Origin: Pseudomonas sp. Gutcm_11s
GTDB taxonomy: Bacteria; Pseudomonadota; Gammaproteobacteria; Pseudomonadales; Pseudomonadaceae
Length of the DNA stretch: 64,000 nt
Direction of reading: 5' to 3'
NCBI RefSeq assembly: GCF_028649395.1
Contig: NZ_JAQSUW010000017.1
Coordinates: forward strand, 583,719-647,718
Below are positions 35,366 to 44,710 of this stretch, in pieces. Below the pieces are notes generated by a model that had not been told where the DNA came from, made no database searches, and worked only from the letters and a program-made list of their open reading frames with translations. How positions within the stretch are numbered: the stretch's first letter is position 1; every line of letters starts with the position of its first letter. The translations under genes and the position numbers were made by a program.

Positions 35366-37033
35366 ATGAGCAGTTTGCACGCCGACGAGGCCTTCCTCGC
35401 GCATTACCAGTTCAGCCACGACCCCTTTGCCGCTCGGGTCCCGGGCTTTCGTTTCTATCCCGCCCAACGCAAGCCGGTGCTGGGGCAGCTTCACCACTTG
35501 GCGCGCTACAGCCAGCTGCTGTTGGTGGTGACCGGGCCGCATGGCAGTGGCAAGACATTGCTGCGCCAGGCGCTGGTGGCGAGCACCAACAAGCAGTCCG
35601 TGCATTCGGTGGTGGTCTCCGCCCGCGGGGCGGGGGATGTGGTGGGCGTCCTGCGCCAGGTTGCCCAGGGCTTGGGTATGCAGCAGGTCGACGTGCGCAG
35701 CATCCTGGCGCAGGTCGCTCAGTTGGCTCTGACCGGGCAGGAAGTCTATCTGCTGGTCGACGACGCCGAGCAGCTGGCTGATTCCGCCCTGGACGCGCTG
35801 TTTACCCTGGCGGCGGGCAATGCCGATGGCCGCCCGCATGTTTTCCTGTTCGCCGAGAGCGACATCCTGCCGCGACTCGAGCTGCTGGCCGATGGCGAAG
35901 AGCGCTTCCACGCAATCGAGCTTCTGCCATACAGCGAGGATGAAACTCGCGAGTATCTGGCTCAGCGCCTGGACGGAGCCGGCCAGGGTGTCGATGTGCT
36001 CTCCGATGATCAGGTCACCGACATTCACCTGAGTTCCGGGGGATGGCCGGGAGCGATCAATCAGGCCGCGCGCGATACCTTGGTTGAAGCGATGCTGGCC
36101 AGTCGAGCCGGCGCCGGTGGGCGCGCGGGTGCTGGCCTGCCGAAGAAGCATTTGCTTGCCGTCGGCGTGGTGGCGCTCGCGCTTGGTGCTGCCTGGTTGA
36201 TGCAGGGGCGTACCGAGAGCACTCCACCAATGGTCACCGAGGCGCCGATCGAACTGGTGCCGCAAGCTAGTGCGCCTGCGGTCGTTGAGGCAGGCAAGCC
36301 AGCTGCTCCAGCTTCGGGGGCGGCTGTGGAGTTCAGTGGTGCCAGTCAGCCTTTGCCGTTGCCGCTGGTGGGCGAGGCTCAGCCGGTGATTCGTGAGCCG
36401 CTGGCCCAGGCTTCTGGTATGGATGAGGGCGACGAGGGTGGCTCTGCTGGCGCGCAGGCGCCTGTATCGGCTGCTACGCCGCCAGCGCCAATAGTGACTC
36501 CGGTACCGGTCACCTTGCCGGTGGTGCCAACGGTTGCCAGTGCTGCCGCGTCCAAGCCGATAGTGCCGACTCCGACTCCGACTCCGACTCCGACTCCGAC
36601 TCCGACTCCGACTCCGGCGCAGCCTGCGGTGAGTGCCAAGCCGGCTCAGGCGTCGGTCGCTCCGGTTGCGAAACCGACGCCTGCCAAGCCAGCTGCTCCT
36701 GCGGCCAATGCGGCGCCGTCTGTCTCCAGCGCAGCTCCTGCGCCAGGGGCGGAGTGGTATGCCAGTCGTCCGGCTGGCAACTACGCCCTGCAGATACTCG
36801 GAACCCGTTCTGAGAGCAGCGCCAAGGCGTTCGTCGGCAAGAATGGTGGTGAATACCGCTACTTCAAGAAGCTGCACCAGGGGCAGGCGCTCTACGTGGT
36901 GACCTACGGCCAGTTCTCCAGTCGTGCAGCAGCGCAGTCTGCCATCAAGTCTCTGCCAGCCAGTGTGCAGGCCGGCAAGCCCTGGCCGCGCAGCTTCGCC
37001 AGCATCCAGCAGGAGGCAGTACGGGCGCGCTAG
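35366..37033 (+). CDS. DamX-like AAA ATPase with SPOR domain
   Basis: A 555-residue protein. N-terminal ExeA/DamX-type ATPase region with Walker A GPHGSGKT (57-64) and a Walker-B-like VYLLVDDAEQL; transmembrane helix near 262-280 (LLAVGVVALALGAAWLM); a long Pro/Ala/Thr-rich periplasmic linker with a Pro-Thr repeat (about 401-417); and a C-terminal SPOR domain (NYALQILGTRSESSAKAFVGKNGG...YVVTYGQFSSRAAAQSAI). It is the likely DamX equivalent, linked to division, and lies 9 bases after aroB, as damX does in E. coli. Confidence 0.9.
   Translation: MSSLHADEAFLAHYQFSHDPFAARVPGFRFYPAQRKPVLGQLHHLARYSQLLLVVTGPHGSGKTLLRQALVASTNKQSVHSVVVSARGAGDVVGVLRQVAQGLGMQQVDVRSILAQVAQLALTGQEVYLLVDDAEQLADSALDALFTLAAGNADGRPHVFLFAESDILPRLELLADGEERFHAIELLPYSEDETREYLAQRLDGAGQGVDVLSDDQVTDIHLSSGGWPGAINQAARDTLVEAMLASRAGAGGRAGAGLPKKHLLAVGVVALALGAAWLMQGRTESTPPMVTEAPIELVPQASAPAVVEAGKPAAPASGAAVEFSGASQPLPLPLVGEAQPVIREPLAQASGMDEGDEGGSAGAQAPVSAATPPAPIVTPVPVTLPVVPTVASAAASKPIVPTPTPTPTPTPTPTPTPAQPAVSAKPAQASVAPVAKPTPAKPAAPAANAAPSVSSAAPAPGAEWYASRPAGNYALQILGTRSESSAKAFVGKNGGEYRYFKKLHQGQALYVVTYGQFSSRAAAQSAIKSLPASVQAGKPWPRSFASIQQEAVRAR
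36566..36613 (+). repeat. Perfect hexanucleotide tandem repeat (CCGACT)8
   Basis: Eight identical 6-base units encode (Pro-Thr)8 in the periplasmic linker of the DamX-like protein. Changes in copy number would keep the frame and alter linker length. Confidence 0.97.
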
Positions 37034-37057
37034 TGGCCCGTGAATTGCCTTTCATTT

Positions 37058-37094
37058 GATGACCGATTGGTGCTAGCACGGCCTTTCGGTCATC
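37058..37094 (+). terminator. Weak hairpin after the DamX-like gene
   Basis: 9-bp arms gatgaccga / tcggtcatc enclose 19 bases that contain the small palindrome tgctagca. Only a short T run follows, so termination may be partial. Confidence 0.4.
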
Positions 37095-37142
37095 GCCTTT
37101 CGCGCAAGCGACAGAAGGTTTCATCAGGTCGTCATCGAAGAT

Positions 37143-37171
37143 TTGTGACGACCTAGGTGGCTATGTACAAT
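37143..37171 (+). promoter_or_regulatory. Sigma-70 promoter of gltBD
   Basis: TTGTGA-N17-TACAAT (37143-37148 and 37166-37171). Predicted start near 37178, giving an untranslated leader of about 100 bases before gltB; a GAGAG ribosome site lies just before the ATG. Confidence 0.7.
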
Positions 37172-37280
37172 GTCCCCCCTTTGCCTGCGCCAAGCTGGGG
37201 TGTTTCCCTGCGCGGTCGGCAGCTAGGTCGATGAATTAGAAAGCAATTTGCCCATTAGAGGCAGCCTGGTGAGAGTGTCT

Positions 37281-40200
37281 ATGAAAGCAGGTCTATACCA
37301 TCCTGATCAGTTCAAGGATAACTGCGGCTTCGGTTTGATCGCCCATATGCAGGGCGAGGCGAGCCATCATTTGCTGAATACTGCGATTGAAGCCCTGACC
37401 TGTATGACCCACCGCGGTGGTATCAACGCCGACGGTAAGACCGGTGACGGTTGTGGTCTGCTGATCCAGAAGCCCGATCTGTTCCTGCGCGCAGTCGCCA
37501 AGGAAGAGTTCGGCAGCGACCTGCCGCAGCAATATGCAGTGGGCATGGTCTTCTTCAATCAGGATTCGGCCAAGGCCGAGTCTGCCCGTGCCAACATGAA
37601 CCGCGAGATCGAGGCCGCAGGCCTGCAGCTGGTCGGCTGGCGCAAGGTGCCGATCGACACCAGCGTGCTCGGCCGCCTGGCCCTGGAGCGCCTGCCGCAG
37701 ATCGAGCAGGTGTTCATTGGCGGTGAAGGCCTGGATGACCAGCAGTTCGCCATCAAGCTGTTCAGCGCCCGTCGTCGCTCCTCGGTGGCCAACGCCGCCG
37801 ACACCGACCACTACATCTGCAGCTTCTCGCCGAAGACCATCATCTATAAAGGCCTGATGATGCCGGCGGACCTGCAGCAGTTCTATCCGGACCTCGGCGA
37901 CGAGCGCCTGCAGACTGCCATCTGCGTATTCCACCAGCGCTTCTCCACCAACACCCTGCCGAAATGGCCGCTGGCGCAGCCGTTCCGTTTCCTCGCCCAC
38001 AACGGCGAGATCAACACCATCACTGGCAACCGCAACTGGGCCCTGGCCCGTCGTCTGAAGTTCGCCAACGACCAGATCCCCGATCTGGAGGAGCTGGGCC
38101 CGCTGGTCAACCGCGTCGGCTCCGACTCCTCGAGCATGGACAACATGCTCGAACTGATGGTCACCGGTGGTATCGACCTGTTCCGCGGCGTGCGCATGAT
38201 CATTCCGCCGGCCTGGCAGAACGTCGAGACCATGGACTCCGACCTGCGCGCATTCTACGAGTACAACTCCATGCACATGGAGCCGTGGGACGGCCCAGCC
38301 GGCGTGGTGCTGACCGACGGTCGCCATGCCGTCTGCCTGCTCGATCGTAACGGTCTGCGCCCGGCGCGCTGGGTCACCACCAAGAACGGCTACATCACCC
38401 TGGCGTCGGAAATCGGCGTGTGGGACTACAAGCCGGAAGACGTGATCGCCAAGGGCCGTGTCGGCCCAGGCCAGATCCTCGCGGTGGACACCGAGACCGG
38501 CCAGGTGCTCGACACCGACGCCATCGACAATCGCCTGAAGTCGCGCCACCCGTATAAACAGTGGCTGCGTCAGGGCGCCGTGCGCATCCAGGCCAGCCTG
38601 GAAGACCGCGACCACGGTTCGCCGTTCTACGACAGCGACCGTCTCAAGCAATACATGAAGATGTTCCAGGTCACCTTCGAGGAGCGTGACCAGGTGCTGC
38701 GCCCGCTCGGTGAGCAGGGCCAGGAAGCGGTCGGCTCGATGGGTGACGACACGCCGATGGCCGTGCTGTCGCAGCGCATCCGCTCGCCGTTCGACTACTT
38801 CCGCCAGCAGTTCGCCCAGGTGACCAACCCGCCGATCGACCCGCTGCGCGAGTCGATCGTGATGTCCCTGGAGATCTGCCTGGGCGCCGAGCGCAACATC
38901 TTCGAGGAATCCCCGGCCCACGCCAGCCGCGTCATGCTGAGCAGCCCGGTGATCTCCCCGGCCAAGTGGCGCGCGCTGCTGAACCTGAGCACCCCGGGCT
39001 TCGAGCGTCATGTCATCGACATGAACTACGACGAGTCCGTCGGCCTCGAGGCTGCGGTGCGCAACATGGCCGACCAGGCCGAGGAGGCCGTGCGCGCCGG
39101 CAAGGTGCTGCTGGTCCTCTCCGACCGTCACATCGCTCCGGGCAAGCTACCGGCGCACGCCGCGCTGGTTACCGGCGCCGTGCACCATCGCCTGACCGAG
39201 AAAGGCCTACGTTGCGACTGCAACATCCTGGTCGAGACCGCGACTGCCCGTGACCCGCACCACTTCGCCGTGCTGCTGGGCTTCGGTGCCTCGGCGGTGT
39301 ACCCGTTCCTCGCCTACGAGGTCCTGGGCGACCTGATCCGTACCGGCGAAGTACTGGGCGACCTCTACGAGGTGTTCAAGTACTACCGCAAGGGCATCTC
39401 CAAGGGCCTGCTGAAGATCCTGTCGAAGATGGGTATCTCCACCATCGCCTCCTACCGCGGTGCGCAGCTGTTCGAGGCCGTCGGCCTGGCCGACGAAGTC
39501 ACCGACGTGTGCTTCCGTGGCGTCGCCAGCCGCATCCAGGGTGCGCGCTTCGTCGACATCGAGGGCGAGCAGAAGCTGCTGGCCAACGAGGCCTGGAACA
39601 ACCGCAAGGCCATCCAGCAGGGCGGTCTGCTCAAGTTCGTCTACGGCGGCGAGTACCACGCCTACAACCCGGACGTGGTCAACACCCTGCAGGCCGCCGT
39701 GCAGCAGGGCAGCTACGAGAAGTACCAGGAGTACGCCGCGCTGGTCGACCAGCGCCCGGTGTCCATGCTGCGCGACCTGTTCCAGCTCAAGCTGGCCGAT
39801 AAGCCGCTGAGCCTGGACGAGATCGAGCCGCTGAACGAAGTGCTGAAGCGCTTCGACTCCGCGGGTATCTCCCTCGGCGCGCTGTCGCCAGAGGCCCACG
39901 AAGCCATCGCCGAGGCGATGAACCGCCTGGGCGCGCGCTCCAATTCCGGTGAGGGCGGCGAAGACCCGTCCCGCTACGGCACCGTGCGCAGCTCCAAGAT
40001 CAAGCAGGTCGCGACCGGCCGCTTCGGTGTAACCCCGGAGTACCTGGTCAACGCCGAAGTGCTGCAGATCAAGGTGGCCCAGGGCGCCAAGCCCGGTGAA
40101 GGCGGCCAGCTGCCGGGCGGCAAGGTCAACGGCCTGATCGCCAAGCTGCGCTATGCCGTGCCGGGCGTGACCCTGATCTCGCCGCCGCCGCACCACGACA

Positions 40201-41729
40201 TCTATTCGATCGAAGACCTGTCGCAGCTGATCTTTGACCTCAAGCAGGTCAACCCAGCCGCGCTGGTCTCGGTCAAGCTGGTAGCGGAAGCCGGTGTCGG
40301 CACCATCGCCGCAGGCGTGGCCAAGGCCTATGCCGACCTGATCACCATCTCCGGCTACGACGGCGGCACCGGCGCCTCGCCGCTGACCTCGATCAAGTAC
40401 GCTGGCTCGCCGTGGGAACTCGGCCTGGCCGAGACCCACCAGACCCTGCGCGGCAACGACCTGCGCGGCAAGGTCCGCGTGCAGACCGACGGCGGTCTGA
40501 AGACCGGTCTCGACGTGATCAAGGCAGCCATCCTCGGCGCCGAGAGCTTCGGCTTCGGTACCGGGCCGATGGTCGCTCTGGGCTGCAAGTACCTGCGTAT
40601 CTGTCACCTGAACAACTGCGCCACCGGCGTGGCCACCCAGAACGACAAGCTGCGCAAGGACCACTTCATCGGCACCGTCGAAATGGTGATGAACTACTTC
40701 ACCTACGTCGCCGAAGACACCCGCCAGTGGCTGGCCAAGCTGGGCGTGCGCAGCCTCGGCGAGCTGATCGGCCGTACCGATCTGCTCAACGTGCTGCCGG
40801 GCGATACCGACAAGCAGGGCAACCTGGATCTGACCCCGCTGCTCGGCAGCGACCATATCCCGGCCGACAAGCCGCAGTTTTGCGAAGTCGAGAAGAACCC
40901 GCCGTTCGACCAGGGCCTGCTGGCCGAGAAGATGGTCGAGCTGTCCCTGGCTGCGATCACTGGCAAGACCGGTGGCGAGTACGAACTGGACATCTGTAAC
41001 TGCGACCGCTCCATCGGTGCCCGTGTTTCCGGCGAAATCGCCAAGCAGCACGGCAACCAGGGCATGAAGGACGCGCCGATTACCTTCCGCTTCAAGGGTA
41101 CTGCGGGTCAGAGCTTCGGTGTGTGGAACGCCGGCGGCCTGCACCTGCGCCTGGAAGGCGATGCCAACGACTACGTCGGCAAGGGCATGACTGGCGGCAA
41201 GCTGGTGATCACCCCGCCGGCCGGCAGCCCGTTCAAGACCCAAGAGTCGGCCATCGTCGGCAACACCTGCCTGTACGGCGCCACTGGCGGCAAGCTGTTC
41301 GCTGCCGGCACCGCGGGCGAGCGTTTCGCTGTGCGTAACTCCGGTTCGCATGCCGTGGTTGAAGGTACCGGTGACCACTGCTGCGAATACATGACCGGCG
41401 GCTTCGTCTGCGTGCTCGGCAAGACCGGCTACAACTTCGGTTCCGGCATGACCGGCGGCTTCGCCTACGTGCTGGACCTGGACAACGGCTTCGTCGACCG
41501 CGTCAACCACGAGCTGGTGGAAATCCAGCGCATCAGCAATGAGTCCATGGAGGCGTACCGCAGCCACCTGCACGGCGTGCTCGCCGAGTATGTGGCGGAA
41601 ACCGCCAGCCCGTGGGGTGCTCACCTGCTGGAGAACCTGGACGATTACCTGCGCAAGTTCTGGTTGGTCAAACCGAAGGCCGCGAGCCTCGGTTCGCTGC
41701 TCTCCAGCACCCGTGCCAACCCGCAATAA
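37281..41729 (+). CDS. gltB: Glutamate synthase (NADPH) large subunit
   Basis: A 1482-residue enzyme that transfers the amide of glutamine to 2-oxoglutarate. The class II amidotransferase domain needs a free N-terminal Cys15 after removal of a 14-residue propeptide (MKAGLYHPDQFKDN before CGFG). The FMN-binding synthase domain holds GARSNSGEGGEDPSRYG and the 3Fe-4S cysteines CKYLRICHLNNC near residue 1105; the C-terminal GXGXG beta-helix has repeated TGG motifs. An in-frame TTG 33 bases upstream is less likely as start. Confidence 0.98.
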   Translation: MKAGLYHPDQFKDNCGFGLIAHMQGEASHHLLNTAIEALTCMTHRGGINADGKTGDGCGLLIQKPDLFLRAVAKEEFGSDLPQQYAVGMVFFNQDSAKAESARANMNREIEAAGLQLVGWRKVPIDTSVLGRLALERLPQIEQVFIGGEGLDDQQFAIKLFSARRRSSVANAADTDHYICSFSPKTIIYKGLMMPADLQQFYPDLGDERLQTAICVFHQRFSTNTLPKWPLAQPFRFLAHNGEINTITGNRNWALARRLKFANDQIPDLEELGPLVNRVGSDSSSMDNMLELMVTGGIDLFRGVRMIIPPAWQNVETMDSDLRAFYEYNSMHMEPWDGPAGVVLTDGRHAVCLLDRNGLRPARWVTTKNGYITLASEIGVWDYKPEDVIAKGRVGPGQILAVDTETGQVLDTDAIDNRLKSRHPYKQWLRQGAVRIQASLEDRDHGSPFYDSDRLKQYMKMFQVTFEERDQVLRPLGEQGQEAVGSMGDDTPMAVLSQRIRSPFDYFRQQFAQVTNPPIDPLRESIVMSLEICLGAERNIFEESPAHASRVMLSSPVISPAKWRALLNLSTPGFERHVIDMNYDESVGLEAAVRNMADQAEEAVRAGKVLLVLSDRHIAPGKLPAHAALVTGAVHHRLTEKGLRCDCNILVETATARDPHHFAVLLGFGASAVYPFLAYEVLGDLIRTGEVLGDLYEVFKYYRKGISKGLLKILSKMGISTIASYRGAQLFEAVGLADEVTDVCFRGVASRIQGARFVDIEGEQKLLANEAWNNRKAIQQGGLLKFVYGGEYHAYNPDVVNTLQAAVQQGSYEKYQEYAALVDQRPVSMLRDLFQLKLADKPLSLDEIEPLNEVLKRFDSAGISLGALSPEAHEAIAEAMNRLGARSNSGEGGEDPSRYGTVRSSKIKQVATGRFGVTPEYLVNAEVLQIKVAQGAKPGEGGQLPGGKVNGLIAKLRYAVPGVTLISPPPHHDIYSIEDLSQLIFDLKQVNPAALVSVKLVAEAGVGTIAAGVAKAYADLITISGYDGGTGASPLTSIKYAGSPWELGLAETHQTLRGNDLRGKVRVQTDGGLKTGLDVIKAAILGAESFGFGTGPMVALGCKYLRICHLNNCATGVATQNDKLRKDHFIGTVEMVMNYFTYVAEDTRQWLAKLGVRSLGELIGRTDLLNVLPGDTDKQGNLDLTPLLGSDHIPADKPQFCEVEKNPPFDQGLLAEKMVELSLAAITGKTGGEYELDICNCDRSIGARVSGEIAKQHGNQGMKDAPITFRFKGTAGQSFGVWNAGGLHLRLEGDANDYVGKGMTGGKLVITPPAGSPFKTQESAIVGNTCLYGATGGKLFAAGTAGERFAVRNSGSHAVVEGTGDHCCEYMTGGFVCVLGKTGYNFGSGMTGGFAYVLDLDNGFVDRVNHELVEIQRISNESMEAYRSHLHGVLAEYVAETASPWGAHLLENLDDYLRKFWLVKPKAASLGSLLSSTRANPQ

Positions 41730-41762
41730 CAAGCGCCTGAAGTGGTTTGATGAGGTTTTGAA

Positions 41763-43181
41763 ATGACTGAACGTCTGAACAACGACTTCCAGTTCATCGA
41801 GGTCGGGCGCAAGGATCCGAAGAAGAAGCTCCTGCGCCAACGCAAGCGCGAGTTCGTGGAAATCTACGAACCGTTCAAGCCGGCCCAGGCGGCCGACCAG
41901 GCACACCGTTGCCTGGGTTGCGGCAACCCGTACTGTGAATGGAAGTGCCCCGTGCACAACTTCATTCCGAACTGGCTCAAGCTGGTCTCGGAAGGCAACA
42001 TCCTGGCGGCGGCAGAACTGTCGCACCAGACCAACACCCTGCCGGAAGTGTGCGGCCGCGTGTGCCCGCAGGACCGTCTGTGCGAGGGTGCCTGCACCCT
42101 CAACGACGGTTTCGGCGCGGTGACCATTGGCTCGGTGGAGAAGTACATCACCGACACCGCCTTCGCCATGGGCTGGCGTCCGGACATGTCCAAGGTCAAG
42201 CCGACCGGCAAGCGTGTTGCCGTGATCGGTGCCGGCCCGGCCGGCCTCGGCTGCGCCGACGTGCTGGTGCGCAACGGTGTGACCCCGGTGGTGTTCGACA
42301 AGAACCCGGAAATCGGTGGCCTGCTGACCTTCGGCATTCCCGAGTTCAAGCTCGAGAAGAGCGTGCTCAGCCGTCGTCGCGAAGTGTTCACCGGCATGGG
42401 TATCGAGTTCCGCCTGAACACCGAGATCGGTGTCGACATCACCATGCAGCAGCTGCTGGATGAGTACGATGCCGTGTTCATGGGCATGGGCACCTACACC
42501 TATATGAAGGGCGGCTTCCCGGGCGAGGACCTGCCGGGCGTCACCGACGCACTGGACTTCCTGATCGCCAACGTCAACCGCAACCTCGGCTTCGAGAAGT
42601 CTCCGGAAGACTTCATCGACATGAAGGGCAAGCGCGTAGTCGTGCTCGGCGGCGGCGACACCGCGATGGACTGCAACCGCACCTCCATCCGCCAGGGGGC
42701 CAAGGCTGTGACCTGCGCCTACCGTCGTGACGAAGAGAACATGCCGGGCTCGCGCAAGGAAGTGAAGAACGCCAAGGAAGAGGGCGTGAAGTTCCTCTTC
42801 AACCGCCAGCCCATCGCCATCGTCGGCGAGGACAAGGTGGAAGGCGTGAAGGTGGTCGAGACCCGTCTCGGCGAGCCGGACGCCCGTGGCCGTCGCAGCC
42901 CCGAGCCGATCCCGGGCTCCGAGGAAATCATCCCGGCCGAAGCCGTGCTGATCGCCTTCGGTTTCCGCCCGAGCCCGGCCGCCTGGTTCGCCGATTTCAA
43001 GATCGACATCGACAGCCAGGGCCGTGTAGTGGCGCCGGAGAAGAACCAGTTCAAGCACCAGACCAGCAACCCGAAGATCTTCGCCGGTGGCGACATGGTC
43101 CGTGGTTCCGACCTGGTGGTGACCGCGATCTTCGAAGGTCGCAACGCTGCCGAGGGCATCCTCGACTACCTGCAGGTCTAA
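41763..43181 (+). CDS. gltD: Glutamate synthase (NADPH) small subunit
   Basis: A 472-residue flavoprotein that passes electrons from NADPH to GltB. N-terminal iron-sulfur cysteines (CLGCGNPYCEWKC, residues 50-62, and CGRVCPQDRLCEGAC), FAD site VIGAGPAGLGCAD, NADPH site VLGGGDTAMDC, and the C-terminal FAD motif KIFAGGDMVRGSDLVV. It follows gltB by 33 bases as one operon and ends before a strong terminator. Confidence 0.98.
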   Translation: MTERLNNDFQFIEVGRKDPKKKLLRQRKREFVEIYEPFKPAQAADQAHRCLGCGNPYCEWKCPVHNFIPNWLKLVSEGNILAAAELSHQTNTLPEVCGRVCPQDRLCEGACTLNDGFGAVTIGSVEKYITDTAFAMGWRPDMSKVKPTGKRVAVIGAGPAGLGCADVLVRNGVTPVVFDKNPEIGGLLTFGIPEFKLEKSVLSRRREVFTGMGIEFRLNTEIGVDITMQQLLDEYDAVFMGMGTYTYMKGGFPGEDLPGVTDALDFLIANVNRNLGFEKSPEDFIDMKGKRVVVLGGGDTAMDCNRTSIRQGAKAVTCAYRRDEENMPGSRKEVKNAKEEGVKFLFNRQPIAIVGEDKVEGVKVVETRLGEPDARGRRSPEPIPGSEEIIPAEAVLIAFGFRPSPAAWFADFKIDIDSQGRVVAPEKNQFKHQTSNPKIFAGGDMVRGSDLVVTAIFEGRNAAEGILDYLQV

Positions 43182-43208
43182 GCTGCTGCGCTCGGCCAGG
43201 CGTTGTTG

Positions 43209-43265
43209 AAAACAGGTTCGGAATGCTCATTTACAACTCGTAAACTGCGCTTCCTCACCTGTTTT
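43209..43265. repeat. Palindromic intergenic repeat, copy 2
   Basis: Arms aaaacaggt (43209-43217) and acctgtttt (43257-43265) directly flank the 39-base core (43218-43256), the reverse complement of the copy 1 core with two mismatches. The arm base adjoining the core is T-A here but C-G in copy 1, a compensating change. It starts 28 bases after gltD. Confidence 0.85.
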
Positions 43266-43332
43266 CGCCTAGCCTGACCTTCGCTAGCGACGCTTAGCGA
43301 GCGATCCACGTCGCGGCATATCGTCGCGATAG

Positions 43333-43367
43333 ACAAAAGGCACGGCACCCGCCGTGCCTTTTGTTTT
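43333..43367 (+). terminator. Intrinsic terminator of gltBD
   Basis: A perfect 14-bp stem acaaaaggcacggc / gccgtgccttttgt with loop accc, followed by TTTT. Confidence 0.93.
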
Positions 43368-43519
43368 TGGGTCTGCGAAAATGCCCGCACTTTTTCTGCG
43401 CCAAGGCGCGCGGCGTTCCTGCGATCCGGGAGCCCGCCCGGAGGAAGGGGGACGCCACTGAAGCGGCCGCCGCATACTCCCGCCGCAACGCTCCCTGCCG
43501 ATTTCCAGGAACCCTGCCG

Positions 43520-44587
43520 ATGTCCGCCCTGAAGAACGACCGTTTCCTGCGCGCCCTGCTCAAGCAGCCCGTCGACGTTACCCCCGTCTGGATGATGCGC
43601 CAGGCCGGCCGTTACCTGCCGGAGTACCGCGCTACCCGCGCCAAGGCCGGTGATTTCGTCAGCCTGATGAAGAACCCGGAACTGGCCTGCGAGGTCACCA
43701 TCCAGCCGCTGGACCGCTACCCGCAGATCGATGCCGCGATCCTCTTCTCCGACATCCTCACCATCCCCGACGCCATGGGCCAGGGCCTGTACTTCGAGAC
43801 CGGCGAGGGCCCGCGCTTCAAGAAGGTGATCAGCAGCATGGCCGACATCGAGGCCCTGCCGATTCCCGATGCCGAGCAGGACCTGGGCTACGTGATGGAC
43901 GCCGTGCGCACCATCCGCCGCGAGCTGAACGGCCGCGTGCCGCTGATCGGCTTCACCGGCAGCCCCTGGACCCTGGCCACCTACATGGTCGAGGGCGGCT
44001 CCAGCCGCGACTTCCGCAAGTCCAAGGCGATGCTCTACGACAACCCGCAGGCCATGCACGCGCTGCTCGACAAGCTGGCCCGCTCGATCACCGCCTACCT
44101 CAACGGCCAGATCAAAGCCGGTGCCCAGGCCGTGCAGATCTTCGATTCCTGGGGCGGCGCGCTGTCCTCGGCGGCCTACCAGGAGTTCTCCCTGCGCTAC
44201 ATGAAGCAGATCATCGATGGCCTGATCCGCGAGCACGACGGTCGCCGCGTACCGGTGATCCTGTTCACCAAGGGTGGCGGCCTGTGGCTGGAGTCCATGG
44301 CCGACACCGGCGCTGAGGCCCTGGGCCTGGACTGGACCTGCGATATCGGCAGCGCCCGTGCCCGCGTCGGCGACAAGGTGGCCCTGCAGGGCAACATGGA
44401 CCCGGCCGTGCTGCATGCCAAGCCGGAAGCCATCCGCACCGAGGTGGCGCGTATCCTCGCCGCCTATGGCCGGGGCAACGGCCAGGTGTTCAACCTCGGC
44501 CATGGCATTACCCCGGAAGTGCCGCCGGAGCACGCCAAGGCCTTCTTCGAGGCGGTGCATGAGCTGTCGGCGCAGTACCACGCCTGA
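43520..44587 (+). CDS. hemE: Uroporphyrinogen decarboxylase HemE
   Basis: A 355-residue TIM-barrel enzyme that removes four carboxyl groups from uroporphyrinogen III to give coproporphyrinogen III in haem synthesis. Signature segments: TPVWMMRQAGRYLPEYR (Arg27, Arg31), AILFSDILTIPDAMG, GFTGSPWTLATYMVEGG, and FNLGHGITPEVPPEH. The start ATG 43520 has a CCAGGA site upstream and gives the usual length; the frame is open further 5'. Confidence 0.97.
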   Translation: MSALKNDRFLRALLKQPVDVTPVWMMRQAGRYLPEYRATRAKAGDFVSLMKNPELACEVTIQPLDRYPQIDAAILFSDILTIPDAMGQGLYFETGEGPRFKKVISSMADIEALPIPDAEQDLGYVMDAVRTIRRELNGRVPLIGFTGSPWTLATYMVEGGSSRDFRKSKAMLYDNPQAMHALLDKLARSITAYLNGQIKAGAQAVQIFDSWGGALSSAAYQEFSLRYMKQIIDGLIREHDGRRVPVILFTKGGGLWLESMADTGAEALGLDWTCDIGSARARVGDKVALQGNMDPAVLHAKPEAIRTEVARILAAYGRGNGQVFNLGHGITPEVPPEHAKAFFEAVHELSAQYHA

Positions 44588-44605
44588 TCGCTCCCTGCGT
44601 ACCCG

Positions 44606-44634
44606 AAACGCCCGGCCCGTGCCGGGCGTTTTGC
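44606..44634 (+). terminator. Intrinsic terminator of hemE
   Basis: An 11-bp stem aaacgcccggc / gccgggcgttt with a 4-base loop, followed by a short T-rich tail, 18 bases after the hemE stop. Confidence 0.85.
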
Positions 44635-44710
44635 TTTGCCCGCCGATTCAGCTTCGCTTCAGCTGGACTGGTTAGTCTGATGCCACACCCACCCGGTAAG
44701 GATCGGAACC

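Larger units (their letters stand above)
43182..43519. other. gltD-hemE intergenic region
   Basis: 338 bases without a convincing gene. It holds the second palindromic repeat (43209-43265), a strong terminator (43333-43367) and the hemE leader. No clear promoter hexamers for hemE were found after the terminator. Confidence 0.7.

Noticed and set aside
36379..36639. Gly/Val repeat protein on the minus strand
   Set aside because: Antisense translation of the Pro-Thr repeat tract.
34274..36877. A long minus-strand frame with Arg/Ser repeats
   Set aside because: It is the complement of aroB and the DamX-like gene; the RSRSRSR stretch is the antisense of the CCGACT repeat.
39207..43058. A 1283-codon open frame on the minus strand across gltB and gltD
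   Set aside because: Antisense shadow of two well-supported genes; composition (His, Gln, Ala, Val, Gly) is typical of the artefact and it has no family motif.
43284..43563. Small minus-strand frames between gltD and hemE
   Set aside because: They cross the terminator and the hemE start, lack a ribosome site and show no family resemblance.
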